From Anaerobacterium chartisolvens (GTDB lineage Bacteria; Bacillota; Clostridia; Acetivibrionales; DSM-27016): a DNA stretch of 45,141 bases. This document shows, one piece after another, positions 33,975 through 43,065 of the stretch. The notes under the pieces are model-generated. The model was not told where the DNA came from. It saw only the letters and a program-made list of their open reading frames with translations, and did not search any database. The stretch covers positions 1-45,141 of the forward strand of contig NZ_QPJT01000031.1 in the NCBI RefSeq assembly GCF_003337415.1. Reading direction: 5' to 3'. The position numbers and the translations under genes were made by a program. How positions within the stretch are numbered: the first letter of the stretch is position 1; each line of letters opens with the position of its first letter.

Positions 33975-36434
33975 TCACTTCTTTTCAAGCGGCAGCTTCT
34001 CCTGCTTCTTTTCCACTATCAGGTTATCCTCCTTTAAATCAACAAATACCTTGTCTCCCGTCTTCACCTTGCCCTCTAGCATCTCTTCTGCCAGCCTATC
34101 CTCTACCATGCTTTGGATAGACCTCTTAAGCGGCCTTGCACCGAATACCGGGTCGAAGCCCTTCTTTGCAAGGAAGGTCTTTGCACTGTCGGTAACCTCT
34201 ATCGTGATGGCATTTTGCTTCAGCCTCTGCGCCAGAGTCTCCAGCATAATACCTACTATCTTCTTTATATGCTCTTCATCAAGAGGATGGAATACTATGG
34301 TGTCGTCAATCCTGTTTAAGAACTCCGGCCTGAAGGTTCTTTTCAGCTCTCCCATTACATCGCCCTTCATATGCTCGTAATTCCTTGCCTTTTCATCGTC
34401 TGCCGAGGAAAATCCCATCCTTTTGGGCTCGGTAATCATCCTTGCACCAACATTCGATGTCATAATAATGACGGTGTTCCTGAAATCCACCTTCCTTCCC
34501 TGAGAGTCGGTCAGCCTTCCGTCGTCCAGTATCTGAAGCAGAATATTAAATACGTCGGGATGCGCTTTTTCAATTTCATCAAATAAAATTACCGAATACG
34601 GCTTTCTCCTTACCTTTTCAGTAAGCTGGCCTCCCTCCTCGTATCCCACATAGCCGGGGGGTGATCCCACGAGGCGCGATACGCTGTGCTTTTCCATATA
34701 TTCCGACATGTCAATCCTTATAATGGCATTTTCGTCACCAAATATAGCCTCCGCCAATGCTTTACTGAGCTCCGTCTTACCAACTCCCGTGGGCCCCAGG
34801 AAGATAAATGAGCCTACAGGGCGCTTTGGGTCCTTAAGCCCCACTCTTCCCCTTCTTATCGCCCGGGAAACAGATTTGACGGCCTCATCCTGTCCTATTA
34901 CCCTCTGGTGGAGAATCTCCTCCATCTTCATAAGCCTTTCGGACTCCTCCTCAGCCAGACGCTTCACGGGAATACCCGTCCAGCTTGCAACTATTTCGGC
35001 TATTTCATCCTCCGTTACGGTGTCTGTTTTGGTCTGGTTCCTTTGCTGCCAGCTCCCCTTGACCTTGTCCAGCTCACCCTTTATTCTTTGCTCCTCGTCT
35101 CTTATCCTTGCGGCCTTTTCGTATTCCTGACACCTTATAGCCTCTTCCTTCTCCTTTACAAGGTTTTCAACCTGCTCCTCCAGCTTCTTCAAATCGGGAG
35201 GTGCCGTAAAGGCCTTAAGACGTACTCTTGATGCCGCCTCGTCAATTAAGTCAATGGCCTTGTCAGGCAAAAACCTGTCTCCTATATACCTGTCTGACAT
35301 TTTAACGGCCGCTTCCAGCGCGGTATCCGTTATTTTAACCCTGTGATGCGCTTCATATTTGTCCCTTACTCCCTTTAATATTTCCACGGCCTCCTCAACT
35401 GTCGGCTCTCCTACCGTAATGGGCTGAAACCTTCTTTCCAAGGCGGCATCCTTTTCAACATGCTTTCTGTATTCATCCAGTGTCGTTGCGCCTATAACCT
35501 GAAGCTCACCTCTCGCAAGGGAAGGCTTTAATATATTTGAAGCGTCTATTGCCCCCTCTGCGGCTCCCGCGCCTATTATCGTATGCATTTCATCAATGAA
35601 CAGTATTACATTTCCGGCCTTCCTTATTTCATCCATCGCCTTTTTCAGTCTTTCCTCAAACTCACCCCTGTATTTGGCACCGGCAACCATAGAGGATAAG
35701 TCAAGAGTAACTACTCGCTTGTCTTTAAGCATTTCAGGTATGTTGCCCTCAATTATCTTTTGTGCAAGCCCCTCCGCTATGGCGGTCTTACCTACTCCCG
35801 GCTCTCCTATCAGACACGGATTATTCTTTGTGCGCCTGCTGAGTATTTGTATAACTCTTTCTATTTCCCTGTCACGTCCTATTACAGGATCAAACTTGCC
35901 TTCCCTTGCCATGTCGGTCAAGTCCCTGCCAAACTGGTTGAGGGTGGGTGTGTTGGAATTTCCCGCGTGATTTTTGGGCTGCCCCGTCGCTCCCGGAGAT
36001 TCACTGCCAAGAAGCTTAGAAATTTCTCCCATGAGCTTTTGCGGGTCCACTCCCAGATCGATGAGTATTCTTACCGCAACGCTTTCTCCCTCTTTCATTA
36101 TGCCTATAATCAAATGCTCTGTTCCTATATAGTTATGTCCCAGCCTCCTTGCCTCTCTAAAGGACAGCTCAAGCACTCTTTTTGTCCTTGGAGTAAAGCC
36201 CAGAGGCTGCTCCTCCGTCTTTTCTCCGCGCCCTATCAGCTCATCTATTTCCCTCATTACCTTCTCTTCCGTAACACCCTGGCTCTGTAATACTCGGGCG
36301 GCAATTCCGCTTCCTTCCTTCACCAGTCCGAGAAGAAGGTGTTCTGTACCTACATAATTATGTCCAAGCGCCATAGCGCTTTCCTGTGAAAATGTTATTG
36401 CTTTTTCAGCCTTCTCAGTAAAACGTCCGTACAT
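33975..36434 (-). CDS. clpC: ATP-dependent Clp protease ATPase subunit ClpC
   Basis: The 819-residue protein has the full ClpC layout: two N-terminal Clp_N repeats (1-145, [20 protein letters not shown] and [12 protein letters not shown]), AAA-1 with Walker A GEPGVGKT near 210, a middle domain with UVR-like helices (about 410-460), and AAA-2 with GPTGVGKT near 550 and the sensor region [10 protein letters not shown]. ClpC unfolds proteins, including arginine-phosphorylated ones delivered by McsB, into ClpP. AAAGGAGG lies before ATG 36434. It is last in ctsR-mcsA-mcsB-clpC, 28 bases after mcsB, and is regulated through the CtsR box upstream of ctsR. Confidence 0.97.
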   Translation of the reverse strand: MYGRFTEKAEKAITFSQESAMALGHNYVGTEHLLLGLVKEGSGIAARVLQSQGVTEEKVMREIDELIGRGEKTEEQPLGFTPRTKRVLELSFREARRLGHNYIGTEHLIIGIMKEGESVAVRILIDLGVDPQKLMGEISKLLGSESPGATGQPKNHAGNSNTPTLNQFGRDLTDMAREGKFDPVIGRDREIERVIQILSRRTKNNPCLIGEPGVGKTAIAEGLAQKIIEGNIPEMLKDKRVVTLDLSSMVAGAKYRGEFEERLKKAMDEIRKAGNVILFIDEMHTIIGAGAAEGAIDASNILKPSLARGELQVIGATTLDEYRKHVEKDAALERRFQPITVGEPTVEEAVEILKGVRDKYEAHHRVKITDTALEAAVKMSDRYIGDRFLPDKAIDLIDEAASRVRLKAFTAPPDLKKLEEQVENLVKEKEEAIRCQEYEKAARIRDEEQRIKGELDKVKGSWQQRNQTKTDTVTEDEIAEIVASWTGIPVKRLAEEESERLMKMEEILHQRVIGQDEAVKSVSRAIRRGRVGLKDPKRPVGSFIFLGPTGVGKTELSKALAEAIFGDENAIIRIDMSEYMEKHSVSRLVGSPPGYVGYEEGGQLTEKVRRKPYSVILFDEIEKAHPDVFNILLQILDDGRLTDSQGRKVDFRNTVIIMTSNVGARMITEPKRMGFSSADDEKARNYEHMKGDVMGELKRTFRPEFLNRIDDTIVFHPLDEEHIKKIVGIMLETLAQRLKQNAITIEVTDSAKTFLAKKGFDPVFGARPLKRSIQSMVEDRLAEEMLEGKVKTGDKVFVDLKEDNLIVEKKQEKLPLEKK

Positions 36435-36462
36435 ACCAATACCTCCTTTTATTAATAAAATG

Positions 36463-37494
36463 TCAGTTTACCTTAAGCTTATTTCTTATTATCTCAGCTC
36501 TTTTAATGTCCCTCTCATCGGGCCCCAAAACCGATCCGGCTGTTTTTTGAAGACTGGCCGGCTGTATAAGGAGCATTATCTCGTTTAAGGTTTCAATGCT
36601 TATACCCTTTATTATTCCCATATCTAACCCCAGTCTAACATCGGAAATCAGCTTCAGGCTCTCTTCATAAGAAATAATGCGTGCGCTTGAGAAAACCGCA
36701 AAGGACCTGTAAATCTTGTCCTCAAACCTGTATGGGTTTTGCCTGTGCAGCTCGGCTCTCAGCATTCTTTCCTGTTCTATAATCTGAGAGGCTATGTTTG
36801 TAACTCCTGTTACAATCTCGTCTTCCTTCTGTCCCAGAGTAACCTGATTTGAGATTTGAAACATATTTCCCGAGGCATAGCTGTTTTCCCCGTAAATTCC
36901 TCTTACAGCCACTCCAAGCTTACCGCAGGCCTCAAGTATGCCTTTTATATAGCCCGTCATAACCAGCCCGGGCAAATGAAGCATTACAGATGCTCTTATG
37001 CCTGTTCCTATATTTGTAGGACAGCATGTGAGATATCCGTATTGCCTGCTGAATGCAAAATCAATTTTGCTTTCCAAGAGCAGGTCTATATTGTTGCAAA
37101 GCTTCCATGCGTCACTGATTTGCATACCCGAAAACATGCACTGTATTCTTAAGTGATCCTCCTCATTAATCATTATGCTTATTTTTTCATCCCTGCTTAT
37201 GAGAAGTCCGCTCTCTCTGCCGTTCTCCGCCAGCTCGGGACTGATAAGGTGCTTCTCCACAAGAGACTGTTTTTCTATGGGGTTCAAAGCTTTTATATCA
37301 ATAAAGGTCACATCCCCGGCCAGAGTGCTGTTGCTGTTAAAAACAGCATCCTTTACTTCCTCCAGCACCCTCCCGCCTTGCTCCTTATCCAGCTTGGACG
37401 GAAAGGGATATTTCCTGAAATTTCTTGCAAGCCTCACCCGGCTGCTTATTACCACATCGGATTCAGGCCCCTTGTCTATATACCATCTGCCCAC
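36463..37494 (-). CDS. mcsB: Protein-arginine kinase McsB
   Basis: This 343-residue protein is an ATP:guanido phosphotransferase-family enzyme that phosphorylates arginines of proteins and so marks them for ClpCP. It shows the phosphagen-kinase-like blocks [41 protein letters not shown], and [20 protein letters not shown] with catalytic Arg/Glu positions. The C-terminus contains the dimer and pArg-binding part ([13 protein letters not shown]). GTG 37494 is the start, nine bases after GGAGG. It lies between mcsA and clpC in the stress operon. Confidence 0.96.
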   Translation of the reverse strand: MGRWYIDKGPESDVVISSRVRLARNFRKYPFPSKLDKEQGGRVLEEVKDAVFNSNSTLAGDVTFIDIKALNPIEKQSLVEKHLISPELAENGRESGLLISRDEKISIMINEEDHLRIQCMFSGMQISDAWKLCNNIDLLLESKIDFAFSRQYGYLTCCPTNIGTGIRASVMLHLPGLVMTGYIKGILEACGKLGVAVRGIYGENSYASGNMFQISNQVTLGQKEDEIVTGVTNIASQIIEQERMLRAELHRQNPYRFEDKIYRSFAVFSSARIISYEESLKLISDVRLGLDMGIIKGISIETLNEIMLLIQPASLQKTAGSVLGPDERDIKRAEIIRNKLKVN

Positions 37495-37531
37495 AATGCT
37501 TCACCTCCGATAAATCCCTGTCATATTGTTC

Positions 37532-38044
37532 TTACTTCAGCTTCTGTTCCGAAAGCCTTTTTATTTTATCTCTTATCTCTGCCGCCTTTTCATAATCCTC
37601 ATTTTGTATTGACTTATTCAAAAGCTCCTTTAGCTTTTCTATCTCTCTGGTAGATTTTATCTCAGAAGAAGCATTGCCGGGTATTTTCCCAACATGCCCG
37701 GTGCTGCCATGGAGCCTTTTAAACAAAGGCCCCAGCTTTTGCTCAAAAACCTCATAGCAATCACTGCACCCAAATTTACCTGTCCTTTGGAATTCCTCAT
37801 ATGTCATACCGCATTTTTCACAATGAATTTGCTCCGGCGCAGCTTCGCCCATATGAACATTTGGGTTGATTCCTAAAAGACCCGTCAATAAATCATTAAG
37901 CCCCAGAGGTGCCCCCATATTTATGTCCGACTTTTCGTTCTCTCTGGCACACTGCTCACACAGGTACATCTCCGTTTTTTTATTGTTTATTATTTGTGTA
38001 AAATGCACGCTGGCATTCCTTTTTTGACACCTCTGACACAGCAT
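37532..38044 (-). CDS. mcsA: McsA, zinc-finger activator of McsB
   Basis: The 170-residue protein has two CXXC zinc-finger pairs (CQRCQKRN with CEQCAREN; CEKCGMTY with CSDCYEVF), and a C-terminal UVR motif (KLKELLNKSIQNEDYEKAAE). McsA activates the McsB kinase and helps CtsR control. ATG 38044 follows GGAAGGTGG and gives the conserved beginning MLCQRCQ; the longer upstream reading has no site. It lies 37 bases before mcsB. Confidence 0.95.
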   Translation of the reverse strand: MLCQRCQKRNASVHFTQIINNKKTEMYLCEQCARENEKSDINMGAPLGLNDLLTGLLGINPNVHMGEAAPEQIHCEKCGMTYEEFQRTGKFGCSDCYEVFEQKLGPLFKRLHGSTGHVGKIPGNASSEIKSTREIEKLKELLNKSIQNEDYEKAAEIRDKIKRLSEQKLK

Positions 38045-38181
38045 ATGTATCCACCTTCCAAAAAGAATTAAAATATAATGCACACCATTTATTATTGTTA
38101 AATCATTATCTTTATTTAAAGCTCCATATATAATATGCATTCAGTATGCAGAATTCTAAAAAATTATTTTGCCGCACAAAT

Positions 38182-38640
38182 CTATACCAGCAGGCTCATA
38201 AGAATATTTTTAAGTATAGAAGCTCTTAAAAGGTCCCGGTGAGGCAGCGGCACCTCTCCAAGCACTTTATCGCTTACGGCTGCCCTAAGCATTACGCCCT
38301 CTCTTTGTGATATCACCTCGTAGTCCATAAAATTATTTATAAATATATCCGCAGACTGCTGTGATATGCTGTTCCCCATAGCCATAACAATATGCATAAG
38401 GTATTCCCCGGCATGGCTTATGCTCACCCTTTTTATTTTTATATGCCCGCCGCCTCCTCTCCTGCTTTCCACGTAATAGCCCTTTTCAGTAGTAAATCTG
38501 GTATCTATCACATAATTTATCTGGGAAGGAACACATTTAAACTGGTTTGCAAGCTCATTCCTCTGTATCTCTATCGCACCGTCGGTATCATTAATAAGCT
38601 GCTTTATAAAAGCTTCTATCAAATCACTTAATCTAGCCAC
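38182..38640 (-). CDS. ctsR: CtsR, repressor of class III stress genes
   Basis: The 152-residue protein begins VARLSDLIEAFIKQLIND, matching CtsR, with the winged-helix region FKCVPSQINYVIDTRFTTEKGYYVESRRGGGGHIKI, where R-G-G-G-G is the glycine-rich wing that reads the operator and senses heat. GTG 38640 is used because GGGAGG sits eight bases upstream and the N-terminus then fits the family; nine extra residues upstream are unsupported. It is first in the ctsR-mcsA-mcsB-clpC operon and has a perfect CtsR operator upstream. Confidence 0.95.
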   Translation of the reverse strand: MARLSDLIEAFIKQLINDTDGAIEIQRNELANQFKCVPSQINYVIDTRFTTEKGYYVESRRGGGGHIKIKRVSISHAGEYLMHIVMAMGNSISQQSADIFINNFMDYEVISQREGVMLRAAVSDKVLGEVPLPHRDLLRASILKNILMSLLV

Positions 38641-38743
38641 ATTATCAGCCTCCCATGTCCAAAGCACGCTTAGCCTTTTTAATGCTTTAGTATTAAAAAA
38701 ACTCTGGCATTAAAAAATGCTTCAGCATCAAACAGTAATTGAT

Positions 38744-38760
38744 TTTGACTTTCTTTGACC
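38744..38760 (-). promoter_or_regulatory. CtsR operator
   Basis: On the minus strand GGTCAAAGAAAGTCAAA fits the CtsR heptad direct repeat GGTCAAANNNRGTCAAA exactly. It lies just downstream of the -10 element, where bound CtsR would block initiation. Confidence 0.9.
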
Positions 38761-38769
38761 TTTAATTAT

Positions 38770-38798
38770 ATTATAAATAACACCTGACTCACATTCAA
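38770..38798 (-). promoter_or_regulatory. Sigma-A promoter of the ctsR operon
   Basis: On the minus strand TTGAAT (38798-38793), 17 bases, TATAAT (38775-38770), followed directly by the CtsR operator. Confidence 0.75.
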
Positions 38799-38872
38799 GC
38801 TCAATTTTTATGCATAAATGCGGATTATGACTTTTTTAAGAGCAATATACAATATTAAATATGTTTTGCTAA

Positions 38873-39094
38873 TCATTGCTTGGTATTTCTTTTTTTATTA
38901 TTACTTTTTATCTCCGGGGATATTTCTTTCGCAGCCTCTTCCCCCGTCTCAGTCACCTTTTCCATATGGCTTGCCACCTGCCTTTGCTTGTCCAAAGTAA
39001 TCCATTGGTGGAAGGAGGGTACAAATTCTCCGTATAGGGTAGTATCCTCAACTCTTTCATCCTTTATATTGTTTTTATTATCTTTGTTTGCCAT
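38873..39094 (-). CDS. Small soluble protein, unknown
   Basis: The 73-residue protein is highly charged, with a central segment TLYGEFVPSFHQWITLDKQR, which looks like the folded or functional part, between Lys/Asn/Glu-rich ends. GGAGGAG lies at the right distance before ATG 39094, which is the main reason to accept it. No membrane segment, signal or known motif is seen. I do not recognise the family. It stands alone, upstream of the ctsR promoter on the same strand. Confidence 0.65.
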   Translation of the reverse strand: MANKDNKNNIKDERVEDTTLYGEFVPSFHQWITLDKQRQVASHMEKVTETGEEAAKEISPEIKSNNKKRNTKQ

Positions 39095-39214
39095 AAAAAC
39101 ATCTCCTCCATTTAGGCCGATTATAGAACTTTAGCTATATATAAATAACTTAGAAGTATTTTTCTCTTATTAAATAAGTTATATACTTGGAAAAAGTATT
39201 GAAACATCACTTTT

Positions 39215-40711
39215 TTAATCCTCGATGAGTTTATAGAGTCCATAAACAAGGCCAAAGGCTGATAATGCCGTAAATACTGCCTTTATTACAGCCAATGTGT
39301 CGGGAATAAACTGGTTTAGAAGCTTTATTATTAAAAATGAGAACAGTCCTATTATCAGAATTTTGATTATTTCAGAAAAAGGGAATTTAAAATCCAATTC
39401 CTTTTTAATGTCACAGAAGTTCATAATCAGGCCTGAAGCAGAAACTATCATATTTGTTATTCCGTAACCGTATACATTGATGAAAGGGATTCCCGCCAAT
39501 ATATATATAAGCACCAGCCCCTGAACGGATATAATCAATGAGTTTTTTAGTAAAACCTTCTGCTTGCCCAGACCATTCAGCATTCCAAAAGTGGGCAGCG
39601 CAATAAAGCTTATAAATGAAGAAATTGAAGCAAAAACTATCATTGCTCCCAGATCTGATCTGTTATAAAGCAGGCTCCCCAGCAGATCCGGTATACAAAT
39701 GCCTATTATCAGGCTTGAGGTCCCAACAATGCAGGATACTCTGAAAACCTGCAGCATTCTGTCCTCTGCCGCCCAGTAATTATTTCTGCTGATGCTGAGT
39801 GACAGGTCGGGAACCAGCACGGTGGACATGGAATTTACTATTATCATGGGAAGACAGGTTATATTAAACGCCATTCCAATAAACTTGCCCATAAGCTCAA
39901 GAGCGGCATCATAGGGAATGCCTGCCGCTACCAGTCTCCTTGGGAGAACCAGAGACTCCGCCGCTGATAAAAGCGTGGATATAAAACCGTTAATGCACAA
40001 AGGAAATGAAATAGCCAAAACATTGAATAAAAGCTGCAAACGCCTATGCTTTGGTTTTGGTGAAAATGGCATGCTCATGCTTCTGTTTCTTTTATAATAT
40101 GTGTATAAAAGTCCGAAGCTTATAAGCTCCCCTACAGCAAGGGACGCATACGCTGCCGTTACGGTATTTCCTACATTGCGTACCGGCAGAGCAGATATTA
40201 TCCCCAGAAGTAACCCCACTCTTAAAAGCTTTTCTCCCATGTCTATAAATGCCGCCGGCTTAAACCAATTCAGACCGTAATAGTATCCCTTTAAGACAGC
40301 GGACATGGAAACCAGAGCTATTGCGGGGCAAATTGCCCTGATAGCCCCGGCACTCCTTATATCCCCTATCAGCACTGAAGATATTGCAGGAGAAAAAACA
40401 AATGCCAAAACAGCTATTGAAACGCTCCACACAAATATAACCATAAATGTTGCAGACATAGTCCTGTTAAGGCTGTTAACATCTCTTTGATTGTAATATA
40501 TGGCAGATATTTTAGATAGTGCGGTAATAAGCCCATCACTGGCAAGGCACAGGAAAAGGATATATAAAGGCATGACAAGACCATACAGGCCAAGCCCCTC
40601 CGCTCCAAGCTCCCTTGAAAGAATTACCGAGAAAATAAAGCCTATTATTCCCGTTATCATATTTGACGCAGATAAAATAAAGGAGTTTTTATAAAATTTA
40701 TCTAGTTGCAT
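39215..40711 (-). CDS. spoVB: SpoVB-type polysaccharide/lipid flippase (MVF family)
   Basis: The 498-residue protein has about 14 membrane segments and the MVF/SpoVB beginning SFILSASNMITGIIGFIFSV followed by ILSRELGAEGLGLYGLVMPL. SpoVB-type proteins move lipid-linked precursors across the membrane and are needed for the spore cortex in Bacillus. The ribosome site is weak (GGAAAG before ATG 40711). It is preceded by a bidirectional-looking terminator and stands between the small unknown gene and the P-II/DUF1538 operon. Paralogues with other cell-wall roles are common, so the symbol is an approximation. Confidence 0.85.
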   Translation of the reverse strand: MQLDKFYKNSFILSASNMITGIIGFIFSVILSRELGAEGLGLYGLVMPLYILFLCLASDGLITALSKISAIYYNQRDVNSLNRTMSATFMVIFVWSVSIAVLAFVFSPAISSVLIGDIRSAGAIRAICPAIALVSMSAVLKGYYYGLNWFKPAAFIDMGEKLLRVGLLLGIISALPVRNVGNTVTAAYASLAVGELISFGLLYTYYKRNRSMSMPFSPKPKHRRLQLLFNVLAISFPLCINGFISTLLSAAESLVLPRRLVAAGIPYDAALELMGKFIGMAFNITCLPMIIVNSMSTVLVPDLSLSISRNNYWAAEDRMLQVFRVSCIVGTSSLIIGICIPDLLGSLLYNRSDLGAMIVFASISSFISFIALPTFGMLNGLGKQKVLLKNSLIISVQGLVLIYILAGIPFINVYGYGITNMIVSASGLIMNFCDIKKELDFKFPFSEIIKILIIGLFSFLIIKLLNQFIPDTLAVIKAVFTALSAFGLVYGLYKLIED

Positions 40712-40795
40712 CAGCTTTCCGCACCACCGACTAATAGCCTACTGGTAATAAAGGTTATTCCCACCGCAGCTATAATATGCCTTGGGATGTGTTAA

Positions 40796-40835
40796 AAAGG
40801 CCTGAAAATCATAGTTTTATGACTTTCAGGCCTTT
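40796..40835 (-). terminator. Terminator of the DUF1538/P-II operon
   Basis: AAAGGCCTGAAA and TTTCAGGCCTTT pair perfectly, extended by ATCAT/ATGA inside. On the minus strand TTTTTAA follows. It ends the operon whose last gene stops at 40870. Confidence 0.75.
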
Positions 40836-40869
40836 ATTATATTTAAATTTCCTTAAAGCAAGGCTGCTA

Positions 40870-41220
40870 TTATTTTTTATCACTGCAGTAACCGTTCCCC
40901 AGATGGCATATGCCGACGGTCTTTTCCACATCCAGAACAAAAGCCACTCCCCTGCTGGGCTTATTTAAGCCCACCTCTTCGGATATCGCAAGCAAAACGG
41001 AATCACACTTTGTCTTGTCAATAAGGATAAGAACTATTTCCTTTTCAGGTTCAATGGAAATGCCAAACAGCTTGGCGTTTTCATGTATTCCCGTACCGCG
41101 TCCATGAATTATGGTGCCGCCCTCTGCTCCCGCCTGCTTGGCAACAGATACGACATCCTCCGCGTATCCCTTATTTACAATGGTAACTATCAATTCAAAC
41201 TTTATACTATTAGGGCTCAT
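40870..41220 (-). CDS. P-II-like regulatory protein (second of pair)
   Basis: The 116-residue protein has the P-II ferredoxin-like fold pattern: KFELIVTIVNKGYAEDVVSV, then AGAEGGTIIHGRGTGI, PEKEIVLILIDKTKCDSVLL and a C-terminal strand. P-II proteins are trimers that bind ATP/ADP and a metabolite and act on a partner, usually a transporter or enzyme. The canonical uridylylated T-loop Tyr is not evident, so it is a P-II-like sensor and not a classical GlnB. AAGGAGGG precedes ATG 41220. It is the last gene of an operon with its sister P-II and two DUF1538 membrane proteins, which are the likely targets. Confidence 0.85.
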   Translation of the reverse strand: MSPNSIKFELIVTIVNKGYAEDVVSVAKQAGAEGGTIIHGRGTGIHENAKLFGISIEPEKEIVLILIDKTKCDSVLLAISEEVGLNKPSRGVAFVLDVEKTVGICHLGNGYCSDKK

Positions 41221-41247
41221 AATTTCCCTCCTTAAAATAATCACACC

Positions 41248-41598
41248 TTAATGTGTTTTCAACAAATGAAATATGCCCGCAAGCTTAGATATATTAACTA
41301 TAAAGCTAATTCCCTTCCCAGGCTTATTAAGCTGAGCCTCTGCCACTATAACCTGTAGAATTTCTTCCGCCATTTCATGCTTAACAAAGGTTAAAATAAC
41401 CTCTTTTTCAACATCGTAATTAATCCCCAGAATTTCAAGGTATACATTTTTAGCTGCCGTGCCTCTTCCCAGAAGAATAGTTCCGCCCTTAGCGCCTGCC
41501 TTTTTAGTTGCACCAACAACCTTGCTTGCCGTACCTTTTTTGACAATGGTTATGATAAGTTTATAACTGTCATTAACAGTTAACTCATTCAGATTCAT
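41248..41598 (-). CDS. P-II-like regulatory protein (first of pair)
   Basis: The 116-residue protein resembles its downstream neighbour: SYKLIITIVKKGTASKVVGA, AGAKGGTILLGRGTAA, and VEKEVILTFVKHEMAEEIL. The two have probably arisen by duplication and may form mixed trimers. The start at 41598 follows GGAAGGAG, and the gene overlaps the end of the DUF1538 gene by 14 bases, so the two are coupled. Effector and partner are unknown; the membrane proteins beside it are the natural candidates. Confidence 0.85.
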   Translation of the reverse strand: MNLNELTVNDSYKLIITIVKKGTASKVVGATKKAGAKGGTILLGRGTAAKNVYLEILGINYDVEKEVILTFVKHEMAEEILQVIVAEAQLNKPGKGISFIVNISKLAGIFHLLKTH

Positions 41599-42319
41599 TG
41601 ACTTTCTCCTTCCGCGCATACAAGAATCCTAAAATCAAAACAGATAAAATCGGGGTCAATGCAACTAATGATACCATACCAAATCCGTCTAGTAAAGGGT
41701 CTCTGTTTTCAAGCACCTTTGCCACGCCTACAGTCATTGATAAAAGCAGAGTCACCGTCATAGGTCCGGTAGCAACCCCTCCCGAATCAAAGGCTATGGC
41801 GACAAAAGTGGGGCTTACATAGCGCGACAATACAAAAGCCAGAATATATCCCGGAACAATAAAATACCACAGCGATACGCCCATAATAACCTTTATCATG
41901 GAAAGGGCAACGGATATGGCAACTCCTATGCAAGTGGTATAAAGCATAATCTTTTTATTGATATATCCTCCCGAAACATTTTCAACCTCATTATTCATTA
42001 CCCTTACCGCAGGCTCCGCATATGTAGCGGCAAATCCAAGAAGCAGTCCTATGGGTATCATTATCCAGTTATTTGCCATGGAGCCCATGGCCATGCCCAG
42101 CTTTTCCCCAAGAGGAAGATATGATACATGAACCCCCTGAAGAAATAGAGACATCCCAAGAAACGTCATTAAAATACCTTTTAATATTTTAATAACTCTG
42201 TTTTTGGGAAGCTTTAAAACAAATATCTGAAATACAAAGAACAAAAGCGTTATGGGCGCAAGAGCGATAAGCACCTCCATCATTATATCCCCAAACCCAT
42301 CAAACATGATTTTTATCAT
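41585..42319 (-). CDS. DUF1538 membrane protein (second copy)
   Basis: The 244-residue protein has about six or seven membrane segments and the DUF1538 signature FDSGGVATGPMTVTLLLSM near residues 177-195, with another conserved AATYAEPAVRVM loop in the middle. The family has no established function that I know of; the fold suggests a transporter. It overlaps the other DUF1538 gene by four bases (ATGA) and is followed directly by two P-II-like genes. GGGGGTG lies before ATG 42319. Co-occurrence with P-II suggests flux control by the sensor, as with AmtB-GlnK, by analogy only. Confidence 0.85.
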   Translation of the reverse strand: MIKIMFDGFGDIMMEVLIALAPITLLFFVFQIFVLKLPKNRVIKILKGILMTFLGMSLFLQGVHVSYLPLGEKLGMAMGSMANNWIMIPIGLLLGFAATYAEPAVRVMNNEVENVSGGYINKKIMLYTTCIGVAISVALSMIKVIMGVSLWYFIVPGYILAFVLSRYVSPTFVAIAFDSGGVATGPMTVTLLLSMTVGVAKVLENRDPLLDGFGMVSLVALTPILSVLILGFLYARKEKVNESE

Positions 42320-43005
42320 CGGTAAAACACCCCCAGTATCAAAACCGCCAGAATTGGCCCCACCGAAGCAAGAGCAACAAGCCCGAAGCTATCGGTAGAA
42401 GACTTCTTTTTGGATGAAACCGATGCCACACCCACTCCAAGAGCCAAAATAAACGGAACAGTCATAGGCCCGGTAGTAACCCCTCCCGAATCAAAGGCAA
42501 CACCTAAAAAATTAGGCGAAGTAAATATTCCCAGTGTAAAAACAAGCAGATAGCTTGCTCCAAGCAAATATATCAACGGAACATTCAAAAACATTCTGAG
42601 AAGTGCCAGAGCCACTGCAATTCCAACGCCCAGAGCCACTGATGATACAAGCAGCAGCTTTCCTACCGCTCCCTCCGACACCGTAGCAACCTGACCAGCC
42701 AACACCTGCACATCAGGCTCTGCAACTGTTACCACAAAGCCCATTACAAAGCCTACCGCAACCATAAGCCACAGCTTTCCTCTTTCAACTAATGCCGAGC
42801 CCATAACCTCTCCTATGGGTAAAAAGCCCAGCTTGGCTCCCATGAAAAAAAGCGTCAGTCCTAAAATAACCATAACCGTTCCGACAGCAAAATAAACAAA
42901 GTCCTCGGCAGGCAGCCTTCCTATAGTAACACCCAAAACTGCAACTATCAAGGTTATAGGTAATATAGAGTATACTACTTCTAACAAAGTTTCTCTTACA
43001 TTCAA
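42316..43005 (-). CDS. DUF1538 membrane protein (first copy)
   Basis: The 229-residue protein resembles the next gene product, with FDSGGVTTGPMTVPFILALG and VTVAEPDVQVLAGQV as matching conserved loops. TTG 43005 is selected as start because AGGGGG lies seven bases before it and the hydrophobic reading begins there; upstream residues are not protein-like. It heads a four-gene operon DUF1538-DUF1538-P-II-P-II, with overlapping junctions between the first three genes. Two half-proteins may form one heterodimeric transporter; many relatives carry both halves in one chain. That last point is recollection. Confidence 0.8.
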   Translation of the reverse strand: MNVRETLLEVVYSILPITLIVAVLGVTIGRLPAEDFVYFAVGTVMVILGLTLFFMGAKLGFLPIGEVMGSALVERGKLWLMVAVGFVMGFVVTVAEPDVQVLAGQVATVSEGAVGKLLLVSSVALGVGIAVALALLRMFLNVPLIYLLGASYLLVFTLGIFTSPNFLGVAFDSGGVTTGPMTVPFILALGVGVASVSSKKKSSTDSFGLVALASVGPILAVLILGVFYR

Positions 43006-43037
43006 ACGAGCACCCCCTGTTAAATAATTATTGGGCA

Positions 43038-43065
43038 AATATAGCCAAAGCACTCTAAAACTCAA
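43038..43065 (-). promoter_or_regulatory. Possible promoter of the DUF1538/P-II operon
   Basis: On the minus strand TTGAGT (43065-43060), 16 bases, TATATT (43043-43038), about 30 bases before the TTG start. A weaker match than the other promoters in the window. Confidence 0.4.
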
